This document shows positions 33,954 through 42,612 of a stretch of 64,000 bases of DNA, in pieces. How positions within the stretch are numbered: position 1 is the first letter of the stretch; each line of letters starts with the position of its first letter. Under the pieces are notes generated by a model. It did no database searches and was not told the DNA's origin. It worked only from the letters and a program-made list of their open reading frames with translations. Source of the DNA: Pseudonocardia cypriaca (GTDB lineage: Bacteria > Actinomycetota > Actinomycetes > Mycobacteriales > Pseudonocardiaceae); the NCBI RefSeq assembly GCF_006717045.1, contig NZ_VFPH01000002.1, positions 186,001-250,000 of the forward strand, read 5' to 3'. The position numbers were made by a program, and so were the translations under genes.

Positions 33954-36710
33954 TCAGGCGACACCGGGTCGTGGAACCGCGCATCCGAGTCGGCGGAGCT
34001 CCGCGCGGCCCTCGTCCGCCCGATCCGGCAACAGCACGAGGGCGCAGGCGCGTTCCGCGCGGGCGCCGATCCGTTCGAAGCCCGCGGCCGCCGCCGCGAT
34101 GGCGGCCGGATCACCGTCGAGCCGCCCGCGAGCCCGAGCCAGACAGGCAGCGGCCCAGTCGTTCTCCGGGCCGTGGTGCGCGGCCGCCGCGAGCCGGTCC
34201 GATGCGTCCGGCAGCGCCGCAGCGACGGCCAGCTCGGCACCGGTGACCCGGGCGTAGCTCTCGTGCCAGCGACGCCGGAAGCCCGCGAACGCCCGATCCA
34301 CCAGCCGAGCCGCGTCCGCGAACCGGCCGGCGTGGATCGCGACCCGGGCGTCGACGAACGCGGAGAACGCGGCCAGGTACCGGGACGCGGCCGGGTCGTC
34401 CACCCGAGCCAGCTCGCACGCGCGCGTCCGCCAGACCTCGAACTGCTCCAGGTCGCCCAGCATGCCGTGGGCCAGCGCGGCTGCGGCCGCGTGCGGCGAG
34501 AGCCACTCCTGCACCGGGCTGCCGTTCCGCCGCCAGTCGTCCCACATCGTGGTGGCCCGCTCGATGGCCTCGGGGAACCGCCCCGACAGGGCCAATGCCT
34601 GGACGCTCTGCAGCCCGAGGTACGGGTGCTCGCCGAGCGGGTCGGTGACACCGGGCCGCTGTCCGACGGCGAGCGCGGCCGGCAGGTCCCCCGCGCACAG
34701 GGCGTAGACGGCGGCGACGTAGTGGGCGTCGACCATCTCGACCGCGACCGACGGTTCGTGATCGGGCAGGGACTCGACGATGCGTAGGCGGTCGGTGGCG
34801 ATCCGATGCGCCTCGCGCATCCGCCCCGTCCGGGTGGCCGCGATCCCGAGCGCGTCCAGCGCAGCCGCGACGAGATGGGGTTCACCGACCCGCTGCGCCG
34901 CGTCGACGGCCATCCGGGCCAGGTCCGGGTCGACCTCGTCCGCACCGCGCTCCCAGGCCCGCGCGGCAGCGAGCATCGCCGCGGCACGGAGGTCGGACGG
35001 ATCGGCGGCGGCCGCTGCCTGCTGGAGCAACACCGAGGCCCGCCCAGGTGGCACGGCTGAGGTGAGACCCACGCTGAAGCGGTGCGTCACGATCACCGCC
35101 TCGGCGAGCGCGACCGCGTGGAGGTCGTCGGCACCGGCCGCCTCGGCGAGGGCGGCGGCGTCGAGCAGCAGCTGGAAAGCCGCGACCTGGTCCGAGACCG
35201 CGATCGCAGTGGCAGCGGCCCGGCGCAGCTCGGCGACCGCCGCCCTCGGGTCGCCCGCCCGGTCGGCAGCAGCCCGGTAGTGCTCCCGCGCCTCGACGAA
35301 CGCCCGTTTCGCGAACGTCAGGTGGGCGAGCGATCGCGCCAGCCGGTAGGCGGTGGGATCGGGAGCCGGGCCGGCCGACGCCGACGCCGCCCGGAGATCG
35401 TCGACGACAGCGTCGAACTCCGACCGCCACTCGCCGCCGATGCGGTCCTCCAGGTCGGCCGCGGTCTGCGCGGCCCACGCCAGCCGGCGCCTGCCGACGT
35501 CGTCCACCTCCCCGGCGCCTGCCAGCTCGTCGCGGGCGAAGGCGCGCAGGATCTCCAGCATGCGCCATCGGCTCGTCGCCGCCTGCCGGTGGTGGACGAC
35601 CATGCTCTTGTCGGCCAGCCGGCCGACGAGGTCGGCGACCGTGCTGCGGCTCATGCCTGCGCTCACCGCCACCGCGGCGTCGAGGTCGAACCCGCCGACG
35701 AAGACCGAGAGGCGTCGGAACAGCGAGCGTTCGTCGGGGTCGAGGAGCTCGTAGCTCCAGCCGACCACCGCGCGCATCGACCGGTGTCGCGGGTCGTGGT
35801 GCCGGCCGCCCGCCAGGAGCCGGAGCCGGTCGTCGAGTGCGGAACGCAGCCCGTCGACGCCGAGTGAACCGGCGCGCGACGCGGCCAGCTCGATCGCCAG
35901 CGGCATGCCGTCCAGGTCGGCGCACAGCTGCGAGACCGCCGACGGATCGGCTTCGAACTCCGGGTCGACGGCACGCGCCCGGTGCGTGAACAGCCGCTCG
36001 GCGTCGGAGGCCAGGGGCAGCGGTGGGAGCCGGATGACCCGTTCCCCGGGAACGGCCAGGCGTTCGCGGCTGGTCGCGAGGACGAACAGGCCCGGAGAGC
36101 CGGCGAGCATCTCGGCGACGAGCGCGCCCACCTCGTCGACCAGCTGTTCGCAGTTGTCGAGCACGAGCAGGGCCCGCCCGGCCGAGAGACGGTCGAGCAG
36201 GGTCCGTACCAGCGGCGTCGGCGGCCGCTCGACGACCCCGAGCGCATCGGCGACGGCGTGGGCGACGAGCCCGCTCCCGACCGGCACCAGGTCGACGAAG
36301 GCTCCCCCTGCCGGGAAGCTCGCCGCCGTCCCGCCGGCAACCACGGCGGCCAGCCGGGTCTTGCCCATCCCGCCCGGGCCGACCACCGTCACCAGCCCGG
36401 GCTCGCCGAGCGCCGCCAGCACCGCGTCCCGCTCCCGCTCCCGGCCGACGAAGCTCGTCGGGCTGGCCGGGATGCCGAGGATCGGACGGGCCGAACGCGG
36501 CGACGCGGCGTCGGGGGCGTGGGCCACCAGCTCGCGCCGGTTGGCGGCACCGTACTTGCGCAGCAGCGACGAGACGTGGCTCTCGACGGTCCGTACCGAG
36601 ATGTGCAGCCGGTGGGCGATCTGCACGTTCGACAGGTGCTCGCCGATCGCGGACAGCACCTCGGACTCCCGCTCCGAGACGTCCACCCGCGGTGCGCCGT
36701 GCACCCCCAC
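33954..36710 (-). CDS. Large regulator: LuxR helix-turn-helix, NTPase and TPR-like region
   Basis: Predicted 918-residue STAND-type regulator. Unusually for this size class the GerE/LuxR DNA-binding domain is N-terminal (about 10-65: VSERESEVLSAIGEHLSNVQIA, RTVESHVSSLLRKYG). Then comes an NTPase with Walker A GPGGMGKT (about 113), Walker B-like ALLVLDNCEQL and the GMPLAIELAA segment of NB-ARC proteins, followed by about 450 alanine-rich helical residues likely forming TPR repeats. It starts one base past the stop of the sigma-factor gene, so the two form one transcript. Such proteins switch on targets after ligand binding; the target here is unknown. Confidence 0.9.
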   Translation of the reverse strand: MGVHGAPRVDVSERESEVLSAIGEHLSNVQIAHRLHISVRTVESHVSSLLRKYGAANRRELVAHAPDAASPRSARPILGIPASPTSFVGRERERDAVLAALGEPGLVTVVGPGGMGKTRLAAVVAGGTAASFPAGGAFVDLVPVGSGLVAHAVADALGVVERPPTPLVRTLLDRLSAGRALLVLDNCEQLVDEVGALVAEMLAGSPGLFVLATSRERLAVPGERVIRLPPLPLASDAERLFTHRARAVDPEFEADPSAVSQLCADLDGMPLAIELAASRAGSLGVDGLRSALDDRLRLLAGGRHHDPRHRSMRAVVGWSYELLDPDERSLFRRLSVFVGGFDLDAAVAVSAGMSRSTVADLVGRLADKSMVVHHRQAATSRWRMLEILRAFARDELAGAGEVDDVGRRRLAWAAQTAADLEDRIGGEWRSEFDAVVDDLRAASASAGPAPDPTAYRLARSLAHLTFAKRAFVEAREHYRAAADRAGDPRAAVAELRRAAATAIAVSDQVAAFQLLLDAAALAEAAGADDLHAVALAEAVIVTHRFSVGLTSAVPPGRASVLLQQAAAAADPSDLRAAAMLAAARAWERGADEVDPDLARMAVDAAQRVGEPHLVAAALDALGIAATRTGRMREAHRIATDRLRIVESLPDHEPSVAVEMVDAHYVAAVYALCAGDLPAALAVGQRPGVTDPLGEHPYLGLQSVQALALSGRFPEAIERATTMWDDWRRNGSPVQEWLSPHAAAAALAHGMLGDLEQFEVWRTRACELARVDDPAASRYLAAFSAFVDARVAIHAGRFADAARLVDRAFAGFRRRWHESYARVTGAELAVAAALPDASDRLAAAAHHGPENDWAAACLARARGRLDGDPAAIAAAAAGFERIGARAERACALVLLPDRADEGRAELRRLGCAVPRPGVA

Positions 36711-36711
36711 A

Positions 36712-37698
36712 TCATGTCCGATCGGGACCGCACCGGACGTCCGGGAAGCCGAACGTCGCGACGAGCGCCGGGTCGTGGAACTCGACCACGCGGGAGACTC
36801 CGGCGGCGGTCACGGCCAGCACCACGATGCCGTGTGCGCGGAGCACGCCGTCCGGGTGCCGGTTGTACACGGCGGCGGCGGGTTGGCCGTTGGCCGTGGT
36901 GGCGGTCATCCGCCAGTCGCCCGGCGCGCCCAGCACGTACGCGTCGAGCACGTGGATGCAGTGCACCCGGCCCGCGTACCACTCGCGGAACGGCGTCGCC
37001 TCCAGCGTGGCGTCCGCGCGCAGCACGCGTTCCAGCAGGACCGCGTCGGAGCGTTCGAACGCCGCGATGTAGCCGTCGAGCAGCGCACGCGCCCGTTCAT
37101 CGGTCGGTTCGAGCAGTTCCTCGGGCGCCTGTTCGAGCTCGCCCAGCCGGGCGCGGGCGCGCTGCAGGCCGCTCTTCACCGCCGCCGTGGTGGTGCCGAG
37201 GATCTGTGCGGTCTCGGCGGCGGAGAACGCCAGCACCTCGCGCAGGATGAGGATCGCGCGCTGGCGGGCGGGCAGGTGCTGCAGGCTCGCGATGAGCGCC
37301 AGCCGCAGCGACTCGCGCGCGACCACCGTCGCGGCCGGATCGTCGGCAGCCGGGCCGACCCACCGGTCCGGGAACGGCTCCAGCCACGAGACGTCGCCCG
37401 GCGCAACGTGACTCGGCGGGCGATCGGATCCGTCATGAGGACCTGACAGGCCCGATGGCAGCACCCGGATCCGGCGCGGCTCCAACGCCGACAGGCAGAC
37501 GTTGGTGGCGATCTTGTAGAGCCAGGACCGGACCGACGCACGGCCGTCGAAGCCCGCGTAGGAGCGCCACGCCCGGAGGTACGTCTCCTGCACCAGGTCC
37601 TCGGCGTCGTGCGCCGAGCCGACCATGCGGTAGCAGTGCGCCAGCAGCTCGCGGCGGAACCGCTCGGTCTCGGCGGCGAACCGGTCCGTGCCTGCCAT
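36712..37698 (-). CDS. ECF sigma factor with C-terminal SnoaL-like domain
   Basis: Predicted 328-residue RNA polymerase sigma factor. Region 2 (RRELLAHCYRMVGSAHDAEDLVQETYLRAWRSY, about 15-47) and region 4 (LPARQRAILILREVLAFSAAETAQILGTTTAAVKSGLQRARARL) are clear. An extra C-terminal domain of about 125 residues (from DERARALLDGYIAAFERSD to RVVEFHDPALVATFGFP) is of the SnoaL type and regulates comparable factors in place of a separate anti-sigma protein. The length fits the SigX5/TIGR02960 group. No anti-sigma gene is adjacent; the next gene in the same transcript is the LuxR-ATPase regulator. Confidence 0.9.
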   Translation of the reverse strand: MAGTDRFAAETERFRRELLAHCYRMVGSAHDAEDLVQETYLRAWRSYAGFDGRASVRSWLYKIATNVCLSALEPRRIRVLPSGLSGPHDGSDRPPSHVAPGDVSWLEPFPDRWVGPAADDPAATVVARESLRLALIASLQHLPARQRAILILREVLAFSAAETAQILGTTTAAVKSGLQRARARLGELEQAPEELLEPTDERARALLDGYIAAFERSDAVLLERVLRADATLEATPFREWYAGRVHCIHVLDAYVLGAPGDWRMTATTANGQPAAAVYNRHPDGVLRAHGIVVLAVTAAGVSRVVEFHDPALVATFGFPDVRCGPDRT

Positions 37699-37818
37699 GC
37701 GCTGCTCCTCGTCCGGACCGGTCCCGCCAGTCGGGCCCGCCTACCCCGTTACGACCGGGACGCCGTTGCGAAGGAATCGAACCGCAGGTCAGCGCGCACG
37801 CACCCGGTGGGCCGGTCG

Positions 37819-38793
37819 TCAGGGCAACAGCGCCAGCTTGCCGACGGACGCCCTGGACCCGAGCTCCGCGAGGGCCTTCGGGCCGTCGGCCAGCTCGTAG
37901 GTGGTGGGGCGAGCTGGCGCGAGGACACCGGCGGCGACGAGTGCGGACAGCTCACCCATGACCTCGCCGAAGATCCGGGGGGCGGCCTGGATCAGCACGC
38001 CGATGTTGAGGCCGATGAGGTGGACCTGGTGCTCGTACACCAGCTGCCAGTTCGTGACCGGGGCTTCGCCGCCCGCCACGCCGTAGACGACGACCCGGCC
38101 GGTGACCCGCTTGGCGGCGGCCAGGCCGGCGGCGAAGGTGGCCCCGCCCGCCGATTCCAGCACCAGATCGGCACCGGCACCACCGGTCAGCCGCAGCACC
38201 TCGGCGGCGAGGTTTCCGTCGAGGGAGTCCAGGACGTGGTCGGCGCCGAGTGCCAGCACCGTCTCGTGCTTGCGCGGCGAGGCGGCGGCGATGACCGTCG
38301 CGCCGTAGTGCTTGGCCATGGTCACCGCAGCCTGGCCGGTCGCGCCCGCCGCGGCGTGGACCAGCACGGTCTCCCCCGCGGCGAGGCGGCCCAACGGTTT
38401 CAGCGCGGCAAGCGCGGTGGGCCGGTTCACGACGAGGCCCAGCGCCTGCTCGGCCGTCCAGCCGGGCGGCACCGGCATCGCCGCGCCCGCCGGCAGGACC
38501 ATGTACTCGGCGAAGGCCCCGTACCCGACACCGACGACCTGGCTTCCCGGCCCGGGAACGGTCACCGAGCCGCCCACCGCCACGACCTCACCGGCGGCCT
38601 CGAAACCCGCCAGGTAGGGCGGCTGCGGGCCGCCCAGGAACGTGCCGTACGCCCTGGAGATGTCGGCGAAGTTGACACCGGCGGCGGCAACCCGGATCAG
38701 GACCTCGCCCCGGCCGGGGCGGGGTACCGGCGCGTCGGTGATCGAACGCATGTCCTTCGGACCCTCCAGTGACGTCTGCTGCAGGGCGCGCAT
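37819..38793 (-). CDS. Zinc-independent quinone oxidoreductase (MDR superfamily)
   Basis: Predicted 324-residue NADPH-dependent enzyme of the medium-chain dehydrogenase superfamily. PGRGEVLIRVAAAGVNFADI at the N-terminus and the nucleotide-binding LVHAAAGATGQAAVTMAKHYGATVIAAA are typical of quinone oxidoreductases; zinc-ligand cysteines and histidine are missing. The ATG at 38793 (MRALQQTSLEG) opens at the first conserved strand; an extension to 38844 is possible. It stands alone between the sigma gene and the GH16-like gene. Substrate unknown. Confidence 0.9.
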   Translation of the reverse strand: MRALQQTSLEGPKDMRSITDAPVPRPGRGEVLIRVAAAGVNFADISRAYGTFLGGPQPPYLAGFEAAGEVVAVGGSVTVPGPGSQVVGVGYGAFAEYMVLPAGAAMPVPPGWTAEQALGLVVNRPTALAALKPLGRLAAGETVLVHAAAGATGQAAVTMAKHYGATVIAAASPRKHETVLALGADHVLDSLDGNLAAEVLRLTGGAGADLVLESAGGATFAAGLAAAKRVTGRVVVYGVAGGEAPVTNWQLVYEHQVHLIGLNIGVLIQAAPRIFGEVMGELSALVAAGVLAPARPTTYELADGPKALAELGSRASVGKLALLP

Positions 38794-38905
38794 GGTGGCG
38801 GGGATGTTCACGGCGATCAGCTCTTCCTCGGCCGGCCTCAACACGGTCGGCCATGTAGACCCCCGCCACCGCCGGAAGGAATCGACAGCCGTCCGCCCGC
38901 CACGG

Positions 38906-39703
38906 TCAGCGCGGCCGATAGCCGCGCACCGCGCCGACCTCGCCGATCTTCGGGTAGTCGGCAGGCTCGCGATCCGGGCCGGTCGGGAACTCGAACAGGT
39001 CGATCATCAGCTGGAGCGGGTACGCCAGACCCTGCGGCACGACCCGGACCACCTCGTCGTCGACGAAGAAGCGCGTCTCGTCGGCGGTCCAGGCCGCGGC
39101 GTAGGTGTGCCAGCGGGTCGCGTCGATGTCCAGCGCGAGGTCGGCCATGTCCGTCGTCAGACGGGGATCGTGGTGTGCCTTGACGCCCGAGCGCACCGTC
39201 GAGCCCCCGGGGCCGACGGCGTGGCCGTACAGCTCGGCGATGCAGATCTCGCCGGACTGGTCCGGAGAGGTCTCCTCGACGGCGACGAGCCAGACGGCGA
39301 GCATGCACGTCGGCTCGGGGGTGGCGCGGAGCCGGGCCTCGACCAGGCCGCCGCTCGGCGTGTAGAGGCGGCGAGTGGGCGTCGCGGTCCGCACGCGCAG
39401 GTCGGGACGGTGGCGGTGCGTTCCCCGCGACGAACCGACCGGCCCGGAGAAGCACGCCGTCTGGATGTTGGAGACCCGCAGCTCTCCGTCTTCGGGCCGC
39501 CAGGCCGGCTGGTCGGCGTCGATCCGCAGCCGCAGCGTTCCCGGTCGCAGGTCGTACCGCGCCCCCGACCGCTCAGGGGTCGTCCAGTGCGGGAGGTAGT
39601 GGTCCACCCACTTGCCGGCATCGAGCTCGGCACCGGTGAAGTCCTCGTCGAAGACGAGTTCGTATCCGGAGCGATCCAGCCGTCCGATTCCGTCGCTGCC
39701 CAT
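38906..39703 (-). CDS. GH16-like concanavalin-fold protein with altered catalytic motif
   Basis: Predicted 265-residue protein. The opening YELVFDEDFTGAELDAGKW, then VDHYLPHW, RLRIDAD and the C-terminal WHTYAAAWTADETRFFVDDEVV are typical of glycoside hydrolase family 16. The catalytic ExDxxE motif appears as E152-x-C154-x-x-E157 (GEICIAE), so nucleophile and acid/base glutamates are kept and the assisting aspartate is cysteine. There is no signal peptide, so it is probably cytoplasmic, which is odd for an endoglucanase. It may be a binding protein or a weak transglycosylase. Confidence 0.75.
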   Translation of the reverse strand: MGSDGIGRLDRSGYELVFDEDFTGAELDAGKWVDHYLPHWTTPERSGARYDLRPGTLRLRIDADQPAWRPEDGELRVSNIQTACFSGPVGSSRGTHRHRPDLRVRTATPTRRLYTPSGGLVEARLRATPEPTCMLAVWLVAVEETSPDQSGEICIAELYGHAVGPGGSTVRSGVKAHHDPRLTTDMADLALDIDATRWHTYAAAWTADETRFFVDDEVVRVVPQGLAYPLQLMIDLFEFPTGPDREPADYPKIGEVGAVRGYRPR

Positions 39704-39789
39704 CGCGGAGATCCTTCCAGGGATCGCACGCTGCGCTCGGCGCGGCTAGCGTGAGCGCACCTTGCTCGGCCAGGACGGGGGGTGGGCCG

Positions 39790-40176
39790 GTGAACCTCGA
39801 GAAGGTCGTGTTCGGCTTCTTCGTGCTGCTCGCGGCCACGCTCAACTTCGGTTTCTTCATCGGCGACATCGCCGACCCGGCGCTGCACAACATCTACGAG
39901 CTGTTCGCGGCCGTCGTCGTGAGTCTCATCGCGACCGTGCTGAAGTTCGGCGACCGCACCCAGATCGGCGCCGTCCACCTCGCGACGAGCCTGGTGGCCG
40001 ACCTGCAGCTGATCACCGCGGCGATCGCGTGGACCTATGCAGCGCACATATCCGCCGACGGCCTCACGCCCGCCGCGATGGCCAGCGTGGTCTCCCTCTC
40101 GGGTGGCGCACTTTTCGCCAACGTCGTGTCCGTGGTGCTGCTCGTCGTCGAGACCGTCTCGTTCCACCGCCGTTAG
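39790..40176 (+). CDS. Small membrane protein paired with a potassium channel (DUF6394-like)
   Basis: Predicted 128-residue integral membrane protein with four helices (about 5-22, 34-48, 60-85, 95-120). It starts at GTG (VNLEKVVFGFFVLLAATLNFGFFIG); the conserved-looking EKVVFGFF, ELFAAVVVSLIATVLKFGDRTQIGAVHLATSLVADLQLI pattern resembles what I recall as DUF6394. It ends nine bases before the channel gene, so the two are co-translated; an accessory subunit or a membrane partner is a reasonable guess. No enzymatic motif is visible. Confidence 0.75.
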   Translation: MNLEKVVFGFFVLLAATLNFGFFIGDIADPALHNIYELFAAVVVSLIATVLKFGDRTQIGAVHLATSLVADLQLITAAIAWTYAAHISADGLTPAAMASVVSLSGGALFANVVSVVLLVVETVSFHRR

Positions 40177-40185
40177 GGGGCGAGG

Positions 40186-41982
40186 GTGAGCAATCCGCTC
40201 CTCGCATTCTGGTTCCGGCTGTTCGGCCCGGACGACGACCGGACCTCCCCCCGGATGCGCAGCCGCGTTCCGGTCGTGTCCGCCGCGCGGGCATCGGCGA
40301 CGATCTTCCTGATCCTGCGCAGGATGCGCGCGCCGTTGATCGTCCTCATCACGATCTTCGCGATCAGCGTCCTCGGTCTGACCCTCGTCCCCGGCCACAC
40401 CGAGGACGGGCAGCCATGGCGGATGTCGATCTTCGACGCCTTCTACTTCATGAGCTACACGGCGTCGACGATCGGGTTCGGGGAGCTCCCGCAGACGTTC
40501 AGCGACGCGCAGCGCCTGTGGGTCACGGTCTCGATCTACCTGACGGTGATCGGTTGGGCGTACGCGATCGGGTCGCTCCTCGCACTCGTGCAGGACCGTG
40601 CGTTCCGGCAGGCGCTCGCGCTGCAGCACTTCATGCGCACGGTGTCCCGCCTGCGTGAGCCGTTCCTGCTGATAGCCGGGTACGGCCGTACCGGCGAGCT
40701 GCTGGGTGAGTCGTTCGATGCGCTCGGCAAACGGTTCGTCGTGCTCGACGCGGACGAGGACCGCATCGAGGCCCTCGAGCTCGCCGCCTACCACGCGGAC
40801 GTGCCCGGGCTGGTGGCCGACGCGCGCGATCCCGGCCACCTCGCGGTGGCCGGCCTCGCCAACCCCCACTGCGAGGCGGTGCTCGCGCTCACCGACGACG
40901 ACGAGGTCAACCTGGCGGTGGCGATGGCGGCCGCCCTGCTCCGGCCCGACCTACCGGTGATCGCGCGCACCATGTCACCGGCGGTCGCCGAGCGCATGGC
41001 CGCGTTCGGCACGCCGACGGTGGTGAACCCGTTCGACCGGTTCGGCGACCACCTGCGGATCGCGCTCCGCGCACCGGCGTCCTACCAGCTGATGACCTGG
41101 CTGGAGAGCGGGCCCGGGGCCGAGGTGCCCGCCAGGGGCGATCCTCCCGGAGAGGGTCGATGGGTGGTGTGCGGGTACGGGCGGTTCGGGCGGGAGCTGA
41201 TCCCGGACCTGCACGCGGAGGGCATCGACGTCACCGTCGTCGACCCGGTCGCCGACCAGGCGGGGCACGGAAGCGGGATCGTCCGCGGACACGGGTTCGA
41301 GCCCGAGGTGCTGCAACAGGCGAACGTTGCGGACGCCGTCGGGTTCGTCGCGGGCACGGACAACGACACCACCAACCTCTCCCTCGTCGCCGCCGCTCGT
41401 CGGGTCAACCCGGGGCTGTTCGTGGCGGCCCGGCAGAACCGCCCGTCCAGTGCCCCGCTGTTCGCGGCGATGAACGTGGACTCCTTGCTCGTACCGACAG
41501 AGGTGCTGGCCCACGAGGTGTTCGCGCAGCTCAGCACCCCGCTGCTCTGGCGGTTCCTCCAGGAGGTGCCCGCGCGTGGCGACCAGTGGGCGGCTCGCCT
41601 CGTCGACTGCATGACGCGCAGGTGTGGTCGCCACCTCGACGCGCTGTGGAAGGTCCGGATGAGCCGCGCCGATGCTCCGGCCCTCGTCCCGTGGATCGAC
41701 AGCGGTGGGGCCCGTCTCGGTGATCTCCTGCGCGACCCGGACGACCGCGACGTCCAGCTACCCGTCGTCGTGCTGATGGTCGCCCGCGACGGCGAGTGCG
41801 TGCTGACGCCCGACGACGACTTCGTGTTGGCCCCCGGCGACGAGCTGCTGCTCTGCGGTCGCCACGCAGCTCGTCGCGCCCTGGACACCACGATGGTGGT
41901 GGAGGCCGCCCGGGAGTACGTCGTCTCCGGCCGGCACGTACCGGTCAGCTGGATCTGGCGGCGGTTCTCGGGTGCGGCGTGA
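40186..41982 (+). CDS. Potassium channel with two RCK (TrkA-N/TrkA-C) modules
   Basis: Predicted 598-residue ion channel starting at GTG. Two membrane helices (about 49-70 and 108-130) flank a pore loop with filter TIGFGE (95-100), a variant of TVGYGD. The cytoplasmic part has two RCK-type Rossmann domains, each with its own nucleotide loop: LIAGYGRTGELLGESF (about 162) and VVCGYGRFGRELIPDL (about 326). A terminal TrkA-C-like segment (VLTPDDDFVLAPGDELLLCG) follows. RCK domains gate such channels by NAD(H), ATP or divalent ions. It is co-transcribed with the small membrane protein upstream. Confidence 0.9.
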   Translation: MSNPLLAFWFRLFGPDDDRTSPRMRSRVPVVSAARASATIFLILRRMRAPLIVLITIFAISVLGLTLVPGHTEDGQPWRMSIFDAFYFMSYTASTIGFGELPQTFSDAQRLWVTVSIYLTVIGWAYAIGSLLALVQDRAFRQALALQHFMRTVSRLREPFLLIAGYGRTGELLGESFDALGKRFVVLDADEDRIEALELAAYHADVPGLVADARDPGHLAVAGLANPHCEAVLALTDDDEVNLAVAMAAALLRPDLPVIARTMSPAVAERMAAFGTPTVVNPFDRFGDHLRIALRAPASYQLMTWLESGPGAEVPARGDPPGEGRWVVCGYGRFGRELIPDLHAEGIDVTVVDPVADQAGHGSGIVRGHGFEPEVLQQANVADAVGFVAGTDNDTTNLSLVAAARRVNPGLFVAARQNRPSSAPLFAAMNVDSLLVPTEVLAHEVFAQLSTPLLWRFLQEVPARGDQWAARLVDCMTRRCGRHLDALWKVRMSRADAPALVPWIDSGGARLGDLLRDPDDRDVQLPVVVLMVARDGECVLTPDDDFVLAPGDELLLCGRHAARRALDTTMVVEAAREYVVSGRHVPVSWIWRRFSGAA

Positions 41983-42051
41983 GGTGAGGACGTCGATCGT
42001 CCCGCGGCGAGGCGGCACGACCGGGCCATCGGCCGACCTGTCACCCGATCC

Positions 42052-42492
42052 CTAGCGCGGCTCGAGGATTCGCTTGATCGAAGCCAGGTCGTTGTCGTTG
42101 GCGCGCCGGACCGCGGCAGCCATTACCGGTGCGATGATCTTGCCGAACCCGGCGGGTTCACCCCGGTTGCGCAAGGTCATGCGGGTACGACCCTCCCCCA
42201 CGGACGTCCACGTGTAGGTGGTCTCCATGGGGAACGGGCCCTGGGCCGTGCGCATCACGAGCCTCTCGCCAGGCAGCCACTCGACGACCTCGTAGGTGTA
42301 GGCAAGCCTGCGCCCCAGGAACCTGGCGACGAAATCGAGCCGGGAGCCCACCACCAGCGGCGGCGGTGTACGCCACACCACGGACTCGATGTTGGCGTAC
42401 CACTCCGGGGCGTTCGACGGATCCGATGCGTACCCGGCCACCTCGTCGCGTGGGCGCTCGATGACGACCTCGGTGCAGACGTCGACAGCCAT
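42052..42492 (-). CDS. SRPBCC (START-like) family protein
   Basis: Predicted 146-residue single-domain protein with the helix-grip fold. The pattern VIERPRDEVAGYASDPSNAPEWYANI, then FLGRRLAYTYEVVEWLPGERLVMRT and TRMTLRNRGEPAG is typical of polyketide-cyclase-like SRPBCC proteins, which bind hydrophobic ligands. Its start lies 120 bp from the stop of the molybdenum hydroxylase large subunit on the same strand, but a strong hairpin between them suggests separate transcription. Function unknown. Confidence 0.85.
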   Translation of the reverse strand: MAVDVCTEVVIERPRDEVAGYASDPSNAPEWYANIESVVWRTPPPLVVGSRLDFVARFLGRRLAYTYEVVEWLPGERLVMRTAQGPFPMETTYTWTSVGEGRTRMTLRNRGEPAGFGKIIAPVMAAAVRRANDNDLASIKRILEPR

Positions 42493-42570
42493 GTACGCCT
42501 CCGGTACCCGTCCGATCCGGCGGATCGTAAGGGTGGCAGCTTCCCCGCTGGACCGACGAGCTCGCGGCAG

Positions 42571-42603
42571 CCGGTCACCCGGGCCTTTCCCCCGGGTGAC
42601 CGG
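42571..42603 (-). terminator. Strong stem-loop after the molybdenum hydroxylase operon
   Basis: Perfect 13-bp stem CCGGTCACCCGGG / CCCGGGTGACCGG with a 7-nt loop, ten bases past the large-subunit stop on the minus strand. Its position and stability indicate transcription termination before the SRPBCC gene; the T tract is absent, as usual in high-GC genomes. Confidence 0.65.
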
Positions 42604-42612
42604 CCGGTGCCG

